Origin: Rhizobium sp. RM
Lineage (GTDB): Bacteria; Pseudomonadota; Alphaproteobacteria; Rhizobiales; Rhizobiaceae
Length of the DNA: 64,000 nucleotides
Direction of reading: 5' to 3'
Assembly: GCF_013390595.1 (NCBI RefSeq)
Contig: NZ_JACAWV010000007.1
Coordinates: forward strand, 744,001-808,000
The position numbers and the translations under genes were made by a program. Below the pieces are notes generated by a model that saw only the letters and a list, made by a program, of their open reading frames with translations, was not told the origin of the DNA and ran no database searches. Numbering within the stretch: the stretch's first letter is position 1; the number at the start of each line of letters is the position of its first letter. Of this stretch, positions 21,243 through 30,289 are shown in pieces.

Positions 21243-22133
21243 ATGACCGCTGTTGATGCTTGTGTTGTGAAAAACTCCGATGTCTCCACGCACCGGGTGT
21301 CGATAAAGAACAACAAACGGTTCCGTTCCCCAGTCATTCTATGCGCCATGCTTGCAACCCTTGCAGGCTGCGCCACGTCCAAGCAGACGGAAGACGTATT
21401 CCGGATCGACCGCGCCCAGGGTTCGCAGGAAAACATCGCCTCGCTGACATCGGTCATCAACGCCAATCCGCAAGATCCGGAAGGCTACAACGTTCGTGGC
21501 TCGGCTTACGGCCGCTCCGGCGATTCGCGCCGCGCGATCGAGGACTTCAACAAGGCCCTCCAGCTCAACCCGCGCTTCTATCAGGCATATGCGAACCGCG
21601 CCCTTGTCTATCGTAACTCGGGACAGCAGCAGCAGGCCCTGCAGGATTACAATTCGGCGCTGCAGATCAATCCAAGCTATGACGTTGCCCTGATCGGACG
21701 CGGTAATCTCTATCGCCAGTCGGGACGTGTAAACGAGGCTTTCAACGATTTCTCGCGTGCAATCGAACTGGAAACGACCGACGGACGCGCCTGGCACAAC
21801 CGCGGCTTGATCTATCAGCTTCGCAATCAGCACGCGCAGGCAATCGAGGACTTTTCCAAGGCCATCTCGTTGTCGTCGACGTCGCCGGAGCCTTACAACG
21901 GCCGTGGCCTTTCCTACGTTGCACTCAATGACGACGAAAATGCTTTCGCCGATTTCAACCACGCCATTTCTCTGGACGACAAGATAGCCGAATCCTGGGC
22001 TAACCAGGCACTGGTCTACGAACGCCGCGGCGAGACTGCCAAGGCTGCCAAGTCTTATTCCCATGCCGCACGTCTTGACCCGAAGTACAAACCGGCTCTC
22101 GACGGCATTGCGCGTACGCGCGGCGCGTCCTGA
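21243..22133 (+). CDS. TPR-repeat lipoprotein (NlpI-like)
   Basis: About 296 residues from ATG 21243; GTG at 21297 is an alternative that gives a more usual short signal peptide. A lipobox LAGC follows a hydrophobic stretch (PVILCAMLATLAGC), so the mature protein is lipid-anchored. The rest is a series of about seven 34-residue TPR units with helices like RAIEDFNKALQLNPR and QALQDYNSALQINPS. TPR lipoproteins scaffold envelope complexes; NlpI recruits peptidoglycan hydrolases, but that role here is only an analogy. It is separated from rpsU by a terminator and followed by a strong one. Confidence 0.88.
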   Translation: MTAVDACVVKNSDVSTHRVSIKNNKRFRSPVILCAMLATLAGCATSKQTEDVFRIDRAQGSQENIASLTSVINANPQDPEGYNVRGSAYGRSGDSRRAIEDFNKALQLNPRFYQAYANRALVYRNSGQQQQALQDYNSALQINPSYDVALIGRGNLYRQSGRVNEAFNDFSRAIELETTDGRAWHNRGLIYQLRNQHAQAIEDFSKAISLSSTSPEPYNGRGLSYVALNDDENAFADFNHAISLDDKIAESWANQALVYERRGETAKAAKSYSHAARLDPKYKPALDGIARTRGAS

Positions 22134-22150
22134 TATCTACGAAAACCAAC

Positions 22151-22183
22151 AAAAAAGCCCGGAACGATATTCCGGGCTTTTTT
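22151..22183. terminator. Bidirectional intrinsic terminator
   Basis: GCCCGGAA (22157-22164) and TTCCGGGC (22170-22177) form a perfect 8-bp stem with loop CGATA. Six A precede it and six T follow, so it can stop both the TPR gene (plus) and the convergent gene at 22235 (minus). Confidence 0.9.
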
Positions 22184-22234
22184 GTTTGAATACTGTCGAA
22201 TATCCGCCGATGGGCTCGAGGCGCGGATTGGACC

Positions 22235-22630
22235 TCAGTTGCTGTCGCGACGCGCTTCCGGTGCCAGTACATTGGCCCAAAGCTCAGCCTGAACGGCCTC
22301 CTGGAATTCCATGATTTCCTGACGCATCGCGGCATCCTCATAGCCGATCCGGGTCAGGTGCGCGGCGAGTTCCCGGCACTCGTTTCGCCAGAAATCATTG
22401 GCTTCCGCCCCGTGCAGACGATCGAGCATAACAGCACAGCGTTTTACATCAGCAATGCGATTTTTGGCCGGGAAGGCGATTATTTCCGAATTCGTCGTCA
22501 CGCGGGCACCTACTCTTCGAGGAATCAATCCCGACTTTTTAAAGGCGATATGGTTAACGAAGTCTGGAGGCAGCCGCGAAAGGTTGAAATGCGTGGCTTC
22601 TGCAGGTGCAGCTTCGCCTAAACGTTTCAT
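22235..22630 (-). CDS. Rhizobial conserved protein, DUF6074-like
   Basis: 131 residues from ATG 22630; an upstream TTG at 22726 would give 163. The C-terminal half, from EIIAFPAKNRIADVKRCA through CRELAAHLTRIGYEDAAMRQ, resembles small DUF6074-type proteins of Rhizobiales that carry an N-terminal VVPFP-like motif and a helical tail of about 60 residues. No catalytic motif, membrane segment or signal peptide is visible. It converges on the TPR lipoprotein gene and shares the terminator at 22151-22183. Function unknown; family assignment is from memory. Confidence 0.6.
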   Translation of the reverse strand: MKRLGEAAPAEATHFNLSRLPPDFVNHIAFKKSGLIPRRVGARVTTNSEIIAFPAKNRIADVKRCAVMLDRLHGAEANDFWRNECRELAAHLTRIGYEDAAMRQEIMEFQEAVQAELWANVLAPEARRDSN

Positions 22631-22873
22631 TTTCGACCGGATTTTTACATTTTGAGGTTCCGGCCTCGGCGCGAAATTAACGGCCGGACAAAGCACATCG
22701 CCGACCGTTACGTTTGAATTTACCAATTCACATTACCAAAATTTCATGCCCCCGAAGATAGAAGAAGTATAAGTGTGTTGAAACAGCACCTGTCTCATCG
22801 TATATTTCAGTCAAGAAAAGCCATGAAATCTCGCAGCCAAAAACGGAGCAATCGTTCTCGGGAGGAGAGCACC

Positions 22874-23158
22874 ATGTATGCACCGCGTGTTTTCGTCAGC
22901 ATGATCGGTGCCTTGCTCGTCTTTGCGGTTGCGACCTACTTCATTCATGGCTCGTTTTATACGGCGTTTATTCAAACCCTGATTGCTGCCGTTGTTCTTC
23001 AAGTCGGCTACTTCGTCGGTATTCTTGTTCTTGTCGCGCGTGAAAAAAAGCAGCTCCGAGACTCCTCTCCTTTTCAGAGAGAACGAAGTGCTGAAAACGC
23101 GTCTTCAGACAGCATCAAGGGTGTTCCACATTCTGGCGCCAAATTGACGGACATGTAG
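22874..23158 (+). CDS. exoX: Exopolysaccharide production repressor ExoX (SyrA/ExoX family)
   Basis: 94 residues from ATG 22874 with the strong site GGGAGGAG. It begins MYAPRVFVSMIGALLVFAVA, the conserved start of ExoX/SyrA, and has two membrane segments (about 8-25 and 32-52) and a short charged tail. In Sinorhizobium a high exoX:exoY ratio lowers succinoglycan output, and ExoX is thought to act post-translationally on the priming transferase ExoY at the inner membrane. It sits directly upstream of exoU as in Sinorhizobium, but no exoY/exoF follows on its other side. Confidence 0.85.
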   Translation: MYAPRVFVSMIGALLVFAVATYFIHGSFYTAFIQTLIAAVVLQVGYFVGILVLVAREKKQLRDSSPFQRERSAENASSDSIKGVPHSGAKLTDM

Positions 23159-23283
23159 CTCCGCTCTGAACCATTCAGCCCCCTCTCTAAACTCACCCCT
23201 AATTTTTTATCGGTTGCATCCATACCCCTGACACTTTCTGCTGGCCAAGTCCTCACCACAACGCAGAAGCAGAAGGGTATGAA

Positions 23284-24276
23284 ATGGCCAACGGTTCCCA
23301 GTCCATTTGCGTCATTATCGCTGCGAAGAACGCGGCCGACACGATTGCCATTGCTATCCGCTCAGCTCTTGCCGAGTCGGAAGTGGCTGAGGTTGTGGTG
23401 ATAGACGATGGATCTTCCGATAAAACCAGTGATGTGGCCCATGCCACGGACGATGGCACCGGCCGCCTGAAGGTTTCGCGATTCGACACCAATCGTGGCC
23501 CGTCGGCTGCGCGCAACCATGCGATCTCCATTTCCTCTGCACCGCTTATCAGCATTCTCGATGCCGACGATTTCTTCTTCAAAGGCCGGTTTGCCGCCAT
23601 GCTGGCCGAAGATGACTGGGACATGGTTGCTGACAACATCGCCTTCATTCAGCAGACAGTCGCCGGTGCATCCTCGATGGTTCCAGAAAGCTTCGAGCCG
23701 CAGTCGCATTTTTTGTCGCTGAAGGAGTTCGTTGAAGGCAACATATCCAGGCCCGGTGTCGAACGCGGCGAAACCGGCTTCCTGAAACCGGTCATACGCA
23801 GGTCGTTTCTCGACAGGAATGCGTTGCGTTACGATGAAGGCATGCGTCTCGGCGAAGATTATGAGCTCTATGTCAGAGCCCTTGCCGCCGGCGCCCGTTA
23901 CAAGGTGATCCGTCACTGCGGTTATGGCGCAATCGTACGCGGCAACTCTCTGAGTGGCCGACATCGCACGGAGGATTTGCGTCTGCTATACGAGGCCGAC
24001 AGGGCTATCCTTGCCGCCGCCAATCTTTCTGCCGCAGAAAAAGCTGTTCTGCGCGAGCATGAGAGGCATATTCGCAGCAAGTTTGAGCTGCGCCATTTCC
24101 TAGACACGAAAAAGCAGAAGGGCATGGGTGGAGCGCTTGGCCATGCGCTCAGCCGTTTGCCTGCCGTCCCCGCCATCACAAGCGGCATCTGGAAGGACAA
24201 GACGGCGCGGTTCCGCCGATCCCCGCAACAGGTCAGCGACATTCGATACCTGCTGACCGGAACCCCCATATCCTGA
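23284..24276 (+). CDS. exoU: Succinoglycan glucosyltransferase ExoU
   Basis: 330 residues, GT2 fold. The N-terminal GT-A domain starts SICVIIAAKNAADTIAIAI and has VVVIDDGSSDKTSD, the DxD-type motif SILDADDFFF (about residue 95), and a catalytic-base region near LGEDYELYVRA. In Sinorhizobium ExoU adds the sixth sugar (beta-1,6 glucose) of the octasaccharide. It resembles ExoO in this window (330 vs 331 residues, similar motifs), consistent with both making beta-1,6 links. It follows exoX by 125 bases and ends at a shared terminator with exoV. Confidence 0.88.
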   Translation: MANGSQSICVIIAAKNAADTIAIAIRSALAESEVAEVVVIDDGSSDKTSDVAHATDDGTGRLKVSRFDTNRGPSAARNHAISISSAPLISILDADDFFFKGRFAAMLAEDDWDMVADNIAFIQQTVAGASSMVPESFEPQSHFLSLKEFVEGNISRPGVERGETGFLKPVIRRSFLDRNALRYDEGMRLGEDYELYVRALAAGARYKVIRHCGYGAIVRGNSLSGRHRTEDLRLLYEADRAILAAANLSAAEKAVLREHERHIRSKFELRHFLDTKKQKGMGGALGHALSRLPAVPAITSGIWKDKTARFRRSPQQVSDIRYLLTGTPIS

Positions 24277-24282
24277 CGCGAT

Positions 24283-24313
24283 AAAGCCGGTGGTTACCCC
24301 ACCGGCTTTTTCT
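24283..24313. terminator. Bidirectional terminator between exoU and exoV
   Basis: AAAGCCGGTGG (24283-24293) pairs perfectly with CCACCGGCTTT (24299-24309), followed by T-rich sequence. It lies between the convergent exoU (plus) and exoV (minus). Confidence 0.85.
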
Positions 24314-24332
24314 TTGATTCCTACAGACGAAT

Positions 24333-25283
24333 TTAAAGATAATCGCGCTTGATCGTTTCGAGCACCGCTGCAAAACGCTCCTTGCGTTCCTCCAGCCTGC
24401 CATCGGGACTAAGACGAGGTTCCGCCCGGCTGGCCTGCCAGAGCGCCAGCGTCGAGGGTGCGGCAAGCACCTGCTTGGCTAGCTTGCGGAGCGGTTTCTG
24501 CGCCGGCTGCTCGCGCACCAGCACATCACCCTCATCCCTAACCGCAACATCGTGCTCAACGACGGCAACCGGCGCTGGCGGTGGGAAATTCATGCCCCAG
24601 AAACGTGACCCCTTTTTGGCTGCCTCGGCACGTGTCGACACCGGCACATAACGCGGCTCGTATTTGACATCGACGGTGCCTGCCCAATCGCTCCATTTGA
24701 AGCTGTTGATCGAAGTCGATGTCGTGACGGCGACCCACGGCACACGGAAGGCATCGGCAAGGATCGCGCCATGCATCGATTCGGCCACGATGAATTCAGA
24801 CTGTGCGATGGCGCGGATGACCGACTTCGCCTCGCCACGTGGATCGAGATAGGTCAGGCCAGCAGGTTCGCATACCGTTTCCCACATGCCGAACTCCGCC
24901 GATTCCCAATGCGGAACGAAGGTTTTCTTGTACACCTTGGGCAGACCTTTGAAGTCAGGCATCTCGGTGACCATGACAGCCGGATCGACAATGCCCATTT
25001 CAGGAGCGAGACCGAGCTTTGCAGCGGTTTTTTCGCCGCGCACGCAACGAATGTCCCACAGCCCCGTACTGACATCTGGCACCGCGCCATACCCATATCC
25101 GCTGCCAATAACGAGCTTGCGCTGTCTGGTCGGTAGCAGGACATCGTTTAACACGGTGCCGACACCGACAAGCAGAACGTCGTCATGAACGTCGCGCAGG
25201 CCGGGAAGCAGGAAATCCCAGAGCCAGAGATTGAGATCGTCACCGAAATTGCCGTGATGCGATTCCCAGTGGTAAGGTTTCAT
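24333..25283 (-). CDS. exoV: Succinoglycan pyruvyltransferase ExoV
   Basis: 316 residues, polysaccharide pyruvyl transferase family (CsaB/WcaK type). It starts MKPYHWESHHGNFGDDLNLW, containing the family NFGD motif. The segments VIGSGYGYG, IRCVRGEKTA and VAESMHGAILADA complete the signature. It transfers pyruvate from PEP as a ketal onto the terminal glucose of the repeating unit on the cytoplasmic face. It is downstream of exoW on the minus strand (51-base gap), forming an exoW-exoV unit. Confidence 0.92.
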   Translation of the reverse strand: MKPYHWESHHGNFGDDLNLWLWDFLLPGLRDVHDDVLLVGVGTVLNDVLLPTRQRKLVIGSGYGYGAVPDVSTGLWDIRCVRGEKTAAKLGLAPEMGIVDPAVMVTEMPDFKGLPKVYKKTFVPHWESAEFGMWETVCEPAGLTYLDPRGEAKSVIRAIAQSEFIVAESMHGAILADAFRVPWVAVTTSTSINSFKWSDWAGTVDVKYEPRYVPVSTRAEAAKKGSRFWGMNFPPPAPVAVVEHDVAVRDEGDVLVREQPAQKPLRKLAKQVLAAPSTLALWQASRAEPRLSPDGRLEERKERFAAVLETIKRDYL

Positions 25284-25334
25284 GAGGTTACTCCTCGATA
25301 AAAAACATATAAATTCTTACGGGCGAAAATTCAC

Positions 25335-26300
25335 TCAGCGAGAACCGACAATTTTGCCCGCTCCAAGCTGAAACGCGGCCCGAAGAATTGCCGGATCGCG
25401 GATCGCCCACTTCAGAAGCAACCCGAATTCGGGAACTTTGCGCTGTTTCAGTTTGCCTGCCTGGCTCCAGAGCGCCTGTTTGCGTGCCGTGTTTTTATAG
25501 GAAGCGATCGAGGCAACGTCATCAGGGCGTCGGGAAAAACGACCCTCCAGCGTGTCGAGCGCAACCCATGTATTGAACTGCTGCCGCAGAAATTCCGGTG
25601 AGGTGTTGTCGATGCTGTGGAAGATATTGACGCCCATACCACGCATTGCGCCAGCATCGTCACACAACAGTGTGCGTTGCGATGCCAGGATGCAATCGCA
25701 GAAAAACAGCACGTCTTCAGCCGCCAGCCTGAGCGCCGGATCGAAACGGATGTTTTCGAAAAGCCGCCGACCGATGACCATGCAGGAAAGATGCAGGAAG
25801 CTCCAGTTCCGCAGCATGACACTCGCAAGATCGGGTAGCTCGATCAGCAATGGCCGCTCCGAAAGACGCGCCGCACCTTCATTTTTCTCCAGCTCGGAAA
25901 TGGCGAAATGGTAATAAAATTCGTCACTTGCCTGCATGGAAGCCCAATAGCATTCGCCCTCATATGTATCGAGCGCGTGGGCTGCATTCTTCAGATGATC
26001 TGGTATCCAGATGTCGTCGGAATCAAGAAATGCAACATAGGCACTTGCCGCCGGAACATTATCCAGGCCAGTGTTGCGTGCACCGCCAGGGCCGGCATTC
26101 GCCTGCTTGATGACGGTGATCCGGTCCTGCTCGGCTGTCGTGAGATCAGCGAGTTCGTTTTCTATCGGGTATGGCGACTCGTCATCGACGATGACAAGAT
26201 CGAAGTCCTGATAGGTCTGCGCAAACACCGATGCCAGGGCGCGACCCAGGACTCCATGCTGCTTTTGATAATAGGGAATAACGACTGTAAATCTTGCCAT
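25335..26300 (-). CDS. exoW: Succinoglycan glucosyltransferase ExoW
   Basis: 321 residues from ATG 26300 (MARFTVVIPYYQKQHGVLGR), with AAGGGGCG upstream. The frame runs on to 26435, but that part overlaps the exoT leader and is not conserved. GT2 motifs: DLVIVDDESP, NAGPGGARNTGLD, FLDSDDIWIPDHL, AAEDVLFFCDC. In Sinorhizobium ExoW adds the seventh sugar (beta-1,3 glucose). It is divergent from exoT, so a promoter region for both lies at 26301-26419. Confidence 0.9.
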   Translation of the reverse strand: MARFTVVIPYYQKQHGVLGRALASVFAQTYQDFDLVIVDDESPYPIENELADLTTAEQDRITVIKQANAGPGGARNTGLDNVPAASAYVAFLDSDDIWIPDHLKNAAHALDTYEGECYWASMQASDEFYYHFAISELEKNEGAARLSERPLLIELPDLASVMLRNWSFLHLSCMVIGRRLFENIRFDPALRLAAEDVLFFCDCILASQRTLLCDDAGAMRGMGVNIFHSIDNTSPEFLRQQFNTWVALDTLEGRFSRRPDDVASIASYKNTARKQALWSQAGKLKQRKVPEFGLLLKWAIRDPAILRAAFQLGAGKIVGSR

Positions 26301-26419
26301 TGTTTCGCCCCTTGCGTTGATCAAGAAGTTTCGGGTCCGATTGTTCAGCGGACCCGATGGTATCGGCAACTCCCAACCGGCTTTCCTCCCTCGCCGGCCT
26401 CCAGAAACAGGATGCACGT

Positions 26420-27898
26420 ATGCCCCCAGCTCCAAATATAAAATCTATCACCACGAATGTCGGATGGAGCGTCCTGTCAAAAACAGGGACATTCGGGCTT
26501 AAATTTGTCACGGTTCCCATTCTGGCGCGATTGCTGTCGCCCGAAGAATTCGGCGTTGTTGCTGTCGGCTTAACCGTCGTACAATTTCTGACCATGATAG
26601 CCGGAGCGGGGCTGACCTCCGCTCTGATCGTCGAAAAAGAAGAGGATATGGACACGATCCATACCGTCTTCTGGGCCAATCTCGCCATTTCCTGCACCAT
26701 GGCTGCCATCCTATACACCTGGGCAGAGTTCTTCGGCGGACTGCTCGGCGCCGTGGAAAGTGCTTATCTGCTGCGCATCATGGCCTTTCTCATTCCGCTG
26801 CAATTGGCGGGCGATGTCGCTTATTCGCTTCTTGCCCGGCGCATGAATTTCAGCAAGGACGCCGTCTGGAGCATGCTTTCGGAAAGCATTGCTGCGGTGG
26901 TTGCCGTGGCTCTCGCTTTCATGGGTTTTGGCGTCTGGGCGCTGATCATCCAGCTTTTTGCCGCTGCCCTGATACGACTGATCGGCCTTTACGCCGTGTC
27001 GCATTATTGCCCACGCTTTGTCATGAAACCACGTCGACTGGTGCCGCTTCTTGGTTTCAGCTCTGGTCTGATGGGCTCCGAAATCGCCAATTTCGTCACC
27101 TTTCAGTCGCCGATGGTCATCATTGCCAGACATCTCGGGCTTGCCGACGCGGGCGCATATTCTGCTTCCAACCGGTTTGCCAGCATACCCAACCAGGTCG
27201 TGTTGTCTGCCGTCATGGGCGTGCTTTTTCCGGCTTTCAGTCGAATGATGGACGACCCGCAGCGGCGGCGCGATGCGCTGATGTTCAGCACGCAGGTGCT
27301 GACCGTGCTGCTCGCCCCCATGATGTTCGGTCTTTGGGCTGTCGCCGAACCCGCCATGCTGGTGATCTTCGGCCCGAACTGGGCTTATGCCTGGCCCGTC
27401 CTTGGACTGCTGGCCCTTTCGAAGGCAATCCTGACGCCCTGCAGCACTTTCATTCCCTATCTGAAAGGCGCCGGGTACGGACGTGTCCTGTTCTGGTCGG
27501 CGACGATTCGCGCCATTGTCACCACTGCGGCGGTCTGGATCGCAGCACTTTACGGCACCCTGATCGACGCCATGGTCTGGCTTTGCATTGTCAACGCCGT
27601 CACCCTCGTCGCCTATTCCTGGGCGGTCTTCAAGGCCAGCGACACCCCGTTTTTCAGCGGCCTTTATGTCAGCAGCAGGCCGATGATCTCGGCGCTGGTG
27701 ATGGCGATTTGTGTGCGTTATCTGCTTGAGTTTATGGGTGATCGCATTCAGGGCGCGACCCTGCAGGTTCTCGTCGGCGCGGCCGCAGGCGGGCTGATCT
27801 ACGGTGTCCTCGTTATCCTGACAGAACGAGCCTTGCTGCAAAAAATTCTCGGCATGGTCAAAGCGCGACGTACGCGAGAACCCGCAACCCAGAGTTAA
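26420..27898 (+). CDS. exoT: Succinoglycan export protein ExoT (polysaccharide flippase family)
   Basis: 492 residues from ATG 26420, near the length of known ExoT; ATG 26357 would add 21 residues, and neither has a strong ribosome site. It has the Wzx/RfbX layout of about 12-14 membrane segments, starting with GWSVLSKTGTFGLKF and PILARLLSPEEFGVVAVG. It probably moves the lipid-linked octasaccharide across the inner membrane or exports low-molecular-weight succinoglycan, as described for Sinorhizobium ExoT. It is followed by a 373-base gap before exoH, without exoI or exoG-like genes in between. Confidence 0.9.
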   Translation: MPPAPNIKSITTNVGWSVLSKTGTFGLKFVTVPILARLLSPEEFGVVAVGLTVVQFLTMIAGAGLTSALIVEKEEDMDTIHTVFWANLAISCTMAAILYTWAEFFGGLLGAVESAYLLRIMAFLIPLQLAGDVAYSLLARRMNFSKDAVWSMLSESIAAVVAVALAFMGFGVWALIIQLFAAALIRLIGLYAVSHYCPRFVMKPRRLVPLLGFSSGLMGSEIANFVTFQSPMVIIARHLGLADAGAYSASNRFASIPNQVVLSAVMGVLFPAFSRMMDDPQRRRDALMFSTQVLTVLLAPMMFGLWAVAEPAMLVIFGPNWAYAWPVLGLLALSKAILTPCSTFIPYLKGAGYGRVLFWSATIRAIVTTAAVWIAALYGTLIDAMVWLCIVNAVTLVAYSWAVFKASDTPFFSGLYVSSRPMISALVMAICVRYLLEFMGDRIQGATLQVLVGAAAGGLIYGVLVILTERALLQKILGMVKARRTREPATQS

Positions 27899-27926
27899 AA
27901 ACAGCATCTTGCCTGCGCCCCATTTT

Positions 27927-27953
27927 CGCCGCGAACACCCCCTGTTCGCGGCG
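27927..27953. repeat. Perfect 11-bp inverted repeat downstream of exoT
   Basis: CGCCGCGAACA (27927-27937) and TGTTCGCGGCG (27943-27953) with a five-C loop. There is no T-run on the plus side, and on the minus side it would be followed by A, so it is a poor intrinsic terminator. It may be a stabilising 3' hairpin for exoT or a protein-binding dyad. Confidence 0.6.
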
Positions 27954-28232
27954 CACGCCTTCACAGAAGCGTGACGAAACAGGTGTGTTTTTTGCATTGC
28001 AACATTATGACGGATGATAATTCATTGCGCGACAGCAATTTTCGACCTGTAATAAAAATAAAAACAAAACGTTTTAATTCAGATACTTAATATCATTTTT
28101 CCTATAAAAATCGGAAAAAGACAGACAATTACCCACAAAATCTTAGCTTGTCTTTTTCCTGCGTCGCCACATTTTACCCTCAAGTCGAAAACAGACTTTG
28201 CCAGGCGGACTTAGGTTCGCTCTGGTTGCAAC

Positions 28233-28252
28233 GCGGCGTGGGTGGACGCCGC
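28233..28252 (+). other. Leader hairpin before exoH ribosome site
   Basis: GCGGCGT (28233-28239) and ACGCCGC (28246-28252) pair perfectly around a six-base loop. The stem ends 6 bases before the AGGGG site used by exoH (28259-28263), close enough to affect initiation. Confidence 0.5.
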
Positions 28253-28271
28253 ATAAATAGGGGTGACTGAT

Positions 28272-29420
28272 GTGACGGTCGATCAGAACCTATCCTCCCG
28301 TATCAACCTGATGCGTATATTGCTGATATCCGGAATCGTGTTTGTCCATGTGCCGCACGATCCCTACACGAGCCCGTTTCTGGGTCTCTATGGCTTCTTC
28401 GACTGGCTTCGCGTTTTTCTCGGCGACGCCCTGTTTCGGATCGGTGTGCCGTGCCTGAGCGCGATCTCCGGCTATTTGCTGTTCCGTCGCGGAATGAGTG
28501 AATTCGACTATCCTGCTACGATACGTTCCAAGTCGAAAACGGTGCTGCTGCCGTTTCTGCTGTGGAACGGAGCGCTGTTTCTGGCGATCATGCTGCTCCA
28601 GCATTTTGACCTCAGCGTCGGCTATTTTCCGGATATCTGGAACGCCACTCCGCGCGAAATCGTCAGTCACGGCATGGCCATCGAAACGCTGCCAATAAAT
28701 GTACCGCTCTATTTTTTACGCGATCTTTTCGCCTGCATTCTGTTGTCCCCGATCCTGGCATTCCTGATGCGGCGTTTCGCGCTACCGACACTTGCCGTGT
28801 TGCTGCTCATCACCGCCGTTCCGGACGTGACGATCTTCATCGTCCAGAAAAAATCGATCCTGTTCAGTTTCTCGCTCGGTATCGCGCTCGCCCTGCATCG
28901 GGTTGATGTCAAAGCGCTTGATCCTTTTGCTTTGCCGATCATGCTTCTGACACTCGTTGCTTCTGCTGCCCTTGCGACCGGCCTATATTTCACCGGTCCG
29001 GAATTTACCTTCTGGCTGAGCCTGTCACGCAACCTGCTGGCCGTTTTCGGCGCCATCGGCTTCTGGGCATCCTCCGCCCTGTTGATCCGCAGCAGGCTTG
29101 GGCAGCGTCTTGCGCAGACGGGAAGCCTGAGCTTCTGGATTTTCTGCGCCCACTATCCGCTTCTCGTTCTGATGTGGATGGTCTGGAACAAGGCAGGACC
29201 TGATTTCTATCCTGCCTTCTATGTCGGCGCGACACTGGTGGCTTTTGTCATCCTCGTCGTCAGCAACACGCAGGTCCGCAAACACCTGCCGGCTCTCTAC
29301 GCCCTTTTGACCGGGAGCCGCAGCGGCAAGCGCAAGATCACTGGCGATTCCGCGACAAAGCCGGCGTCTCCACCAATGCCCACCCGGTCAGAAACACTTT
29401 ACTCGCAACGCCAGAGGTGA
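28272..29420 (+). CDS. exoH: Succinoglycan succinyltransferase ExoH (acyltransferase 3 family)
   Basis: 382 residues from GTG 28272, which has AGGGG 8 bases upstream; an in-frame GTG at 28263 overlaps that site and is less likely. It is an integral membrane acyltransferase-3 protein with about ten hydrophobic helices. It begins TVDQNLSSRINLMRILLISG and has the catalytic-type His in FVHVPHDP. ExoH succinylates the sixth/seventh-sugar region of the repeating unit. In Sinorhizobium this controls cleavage by ExoK and symbiotic activity. The stop lies 4 bases before exoK. Confidence 0.92.
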   Translation: MTVDQNLSSRINLMRILLISGIVFVHVPHDPYTSPFLGLYGFFDWLRVFLGDALFRIGVPCLSAISGYLLFRRGMSEFDYPATIRSKSKTVLLPFLLWNGALFLAIMLLQHFDLSVGYFPDIWNATPREIVSHGMAIETLPINVPLYFLRDLFACILLSPILAFLMRRFALPTLAVLLLITAVPDVTIFIVQKKSILFSFSLGIALALHRVDVKALDPFALPIMLLTLVASAALATGLYFTGPEFTFWLSLSRNLLAVFGAIGFWASSALLIRSRLGQRLAQTGSLSFWIFCAHYPLLVLMWMVWNKAGPDFYPAFYVGATLVAFVILVVSNTQVRKHLPALYALLTGSRSGKRKITGDSATKPASPPMPTRSETLYSQRQR

Positions 29421-29424
29421 ACCG

Positions 29425-30216
29425 ATGACACAATTTGCGACGCGCGTTCGACCGCACCTTCTTCTTTCCGCATTGCTGCTTGCCATGCCACTTGCAACAC
29501 CAGGCCAGGCTCAGGAAGGCAATGGTGCCTCCTTCGTCGAGAACTTCGACGCGATGGACCGTAGCTTCTGGTACGTCTCGGACGGCTGGTCAAATGGTGC
29601 GCACCAGAACTGCACCTGGTCGAAAAAGCTTGCCCGCGTGGAAAATGGCCAACTTCAGCTCGGTTTTCAGCAGGGAAAAGCCGGCGACCGCGAGTATTCC
29701 TGCGGCGAAATCCAGACCAAGGGACGATACCGCTATGGAACCTATGAGGCGCGTGTGAAGGCTGCGACCGGCTCCGGTCTCAACTCGGCATTCTTCACCT
29801 ATATCGGCCCGACCGATAAAAAGCCGCACGACGAAATCGACTTCGAAGTGCTGGGCAAGAACTCGGCGAAGGTGCAGCTCAACCAGTATATTTCCGGTAA
29901 GGGCGGCAATGAAAAGCTCGTTCCCGTGGCCGGTGGCGCGGATGCCGGCTTCAATGACTTCGCTTTCGTCTGGGAGCCGGAGCGCCTGCGTTATTACGTC
30001 AACGGCACGCTCGTGCATGAAGTGACCGACCCGACAAAAATTCCGCAAAATGCGCAGAAGATTTTCTTCAGCCTTTGGGGCACCGATACGCTCAAGGACT
30101 GGATGGGCGCCTTTTCCTACTCTGGCGCCACACAAATGACGGTTGACCGCGTCGCCTTCACCGCGCTCGGCGACAAATGCCAATTCTCCGAGTCGATCGC
30201 TTGCGCGCTGAACTGA
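29425..30216 (+). CDS. exoK: Secreted endo-beta-1,3-1,4-glycanase ExoK (GH16)
   Basis: 263 residues. A Sec-type signal peptide is visible (LLLSALLLAMPLATPGQAQE, cut after about residue 30). The GH16 lichenase motif DEIDFEVLG gives nucleophile Glu137, Asp139 and acid/base Glu141, with the upstream GRYRYGTYEARVKA segment typical of the family. ExoK cleaves nascent succinoglycan outside the cell, producing low-molecular-weight forms. It is 4 bases after exoH in the same operon. It could also act on other mixed-link beta-glucans. Confidence 0.95.
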   Translation: MTQFATRVRPHLLLSALLLAMPLATPGQAQEGNGASFVENFDAMDRSFWYVSDGWSNGAHQNCTWSKKLARVENGQLQLGFQQGKAGDREYSCGEIQTKGRYRYGTYEARVKAATGSGLNSAFFTYIGPTDKKPHDEIDFEVLGKNSAKVQLNQYISGKGGNEKLVPVAGGADAGFNDFAFVWEPERLRYYVNGTLVHEVTDPTKIPQNAQKIFFSLWGTDTLKDWMGAFSYSGATQMTVDRVAFTALGDKCQFSESIACALN

Positions 30217-30289
30217 GCGCCAGCGACTTTTGATGCCCAAGCATGAGCCTCGACGTCTTTCAGGTCGAGATCCCAGCCAGGACGATTTT

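Larger units (their letters stand above)
27899..28271. other. Long A/T-rich intergenic region upstream of exoH
   Basis: 373 bases without a gene on either strand (frames crossing 27899-27997 on the minus strand are shadows of exoT). It holds a perfect 11-bp inverted repeat at 27927-27953, then strongly A/T-rich sequence from about 28005 to 28160, then a 7-bp hairpin just before the exoH ribosome site. It probably contains the promoter of the exoHKLAMON(P) operon. I cannot fix -35/-10 boxes with confidence. Confidence 0.6.

Noticed and set aside
26711..27997. Long minus-strand open frame (428 codons) over exoT
   Set aside because: It is a shadow of the exoT coding frame. The composition is His/Gln/Asp-rich without any known fold.
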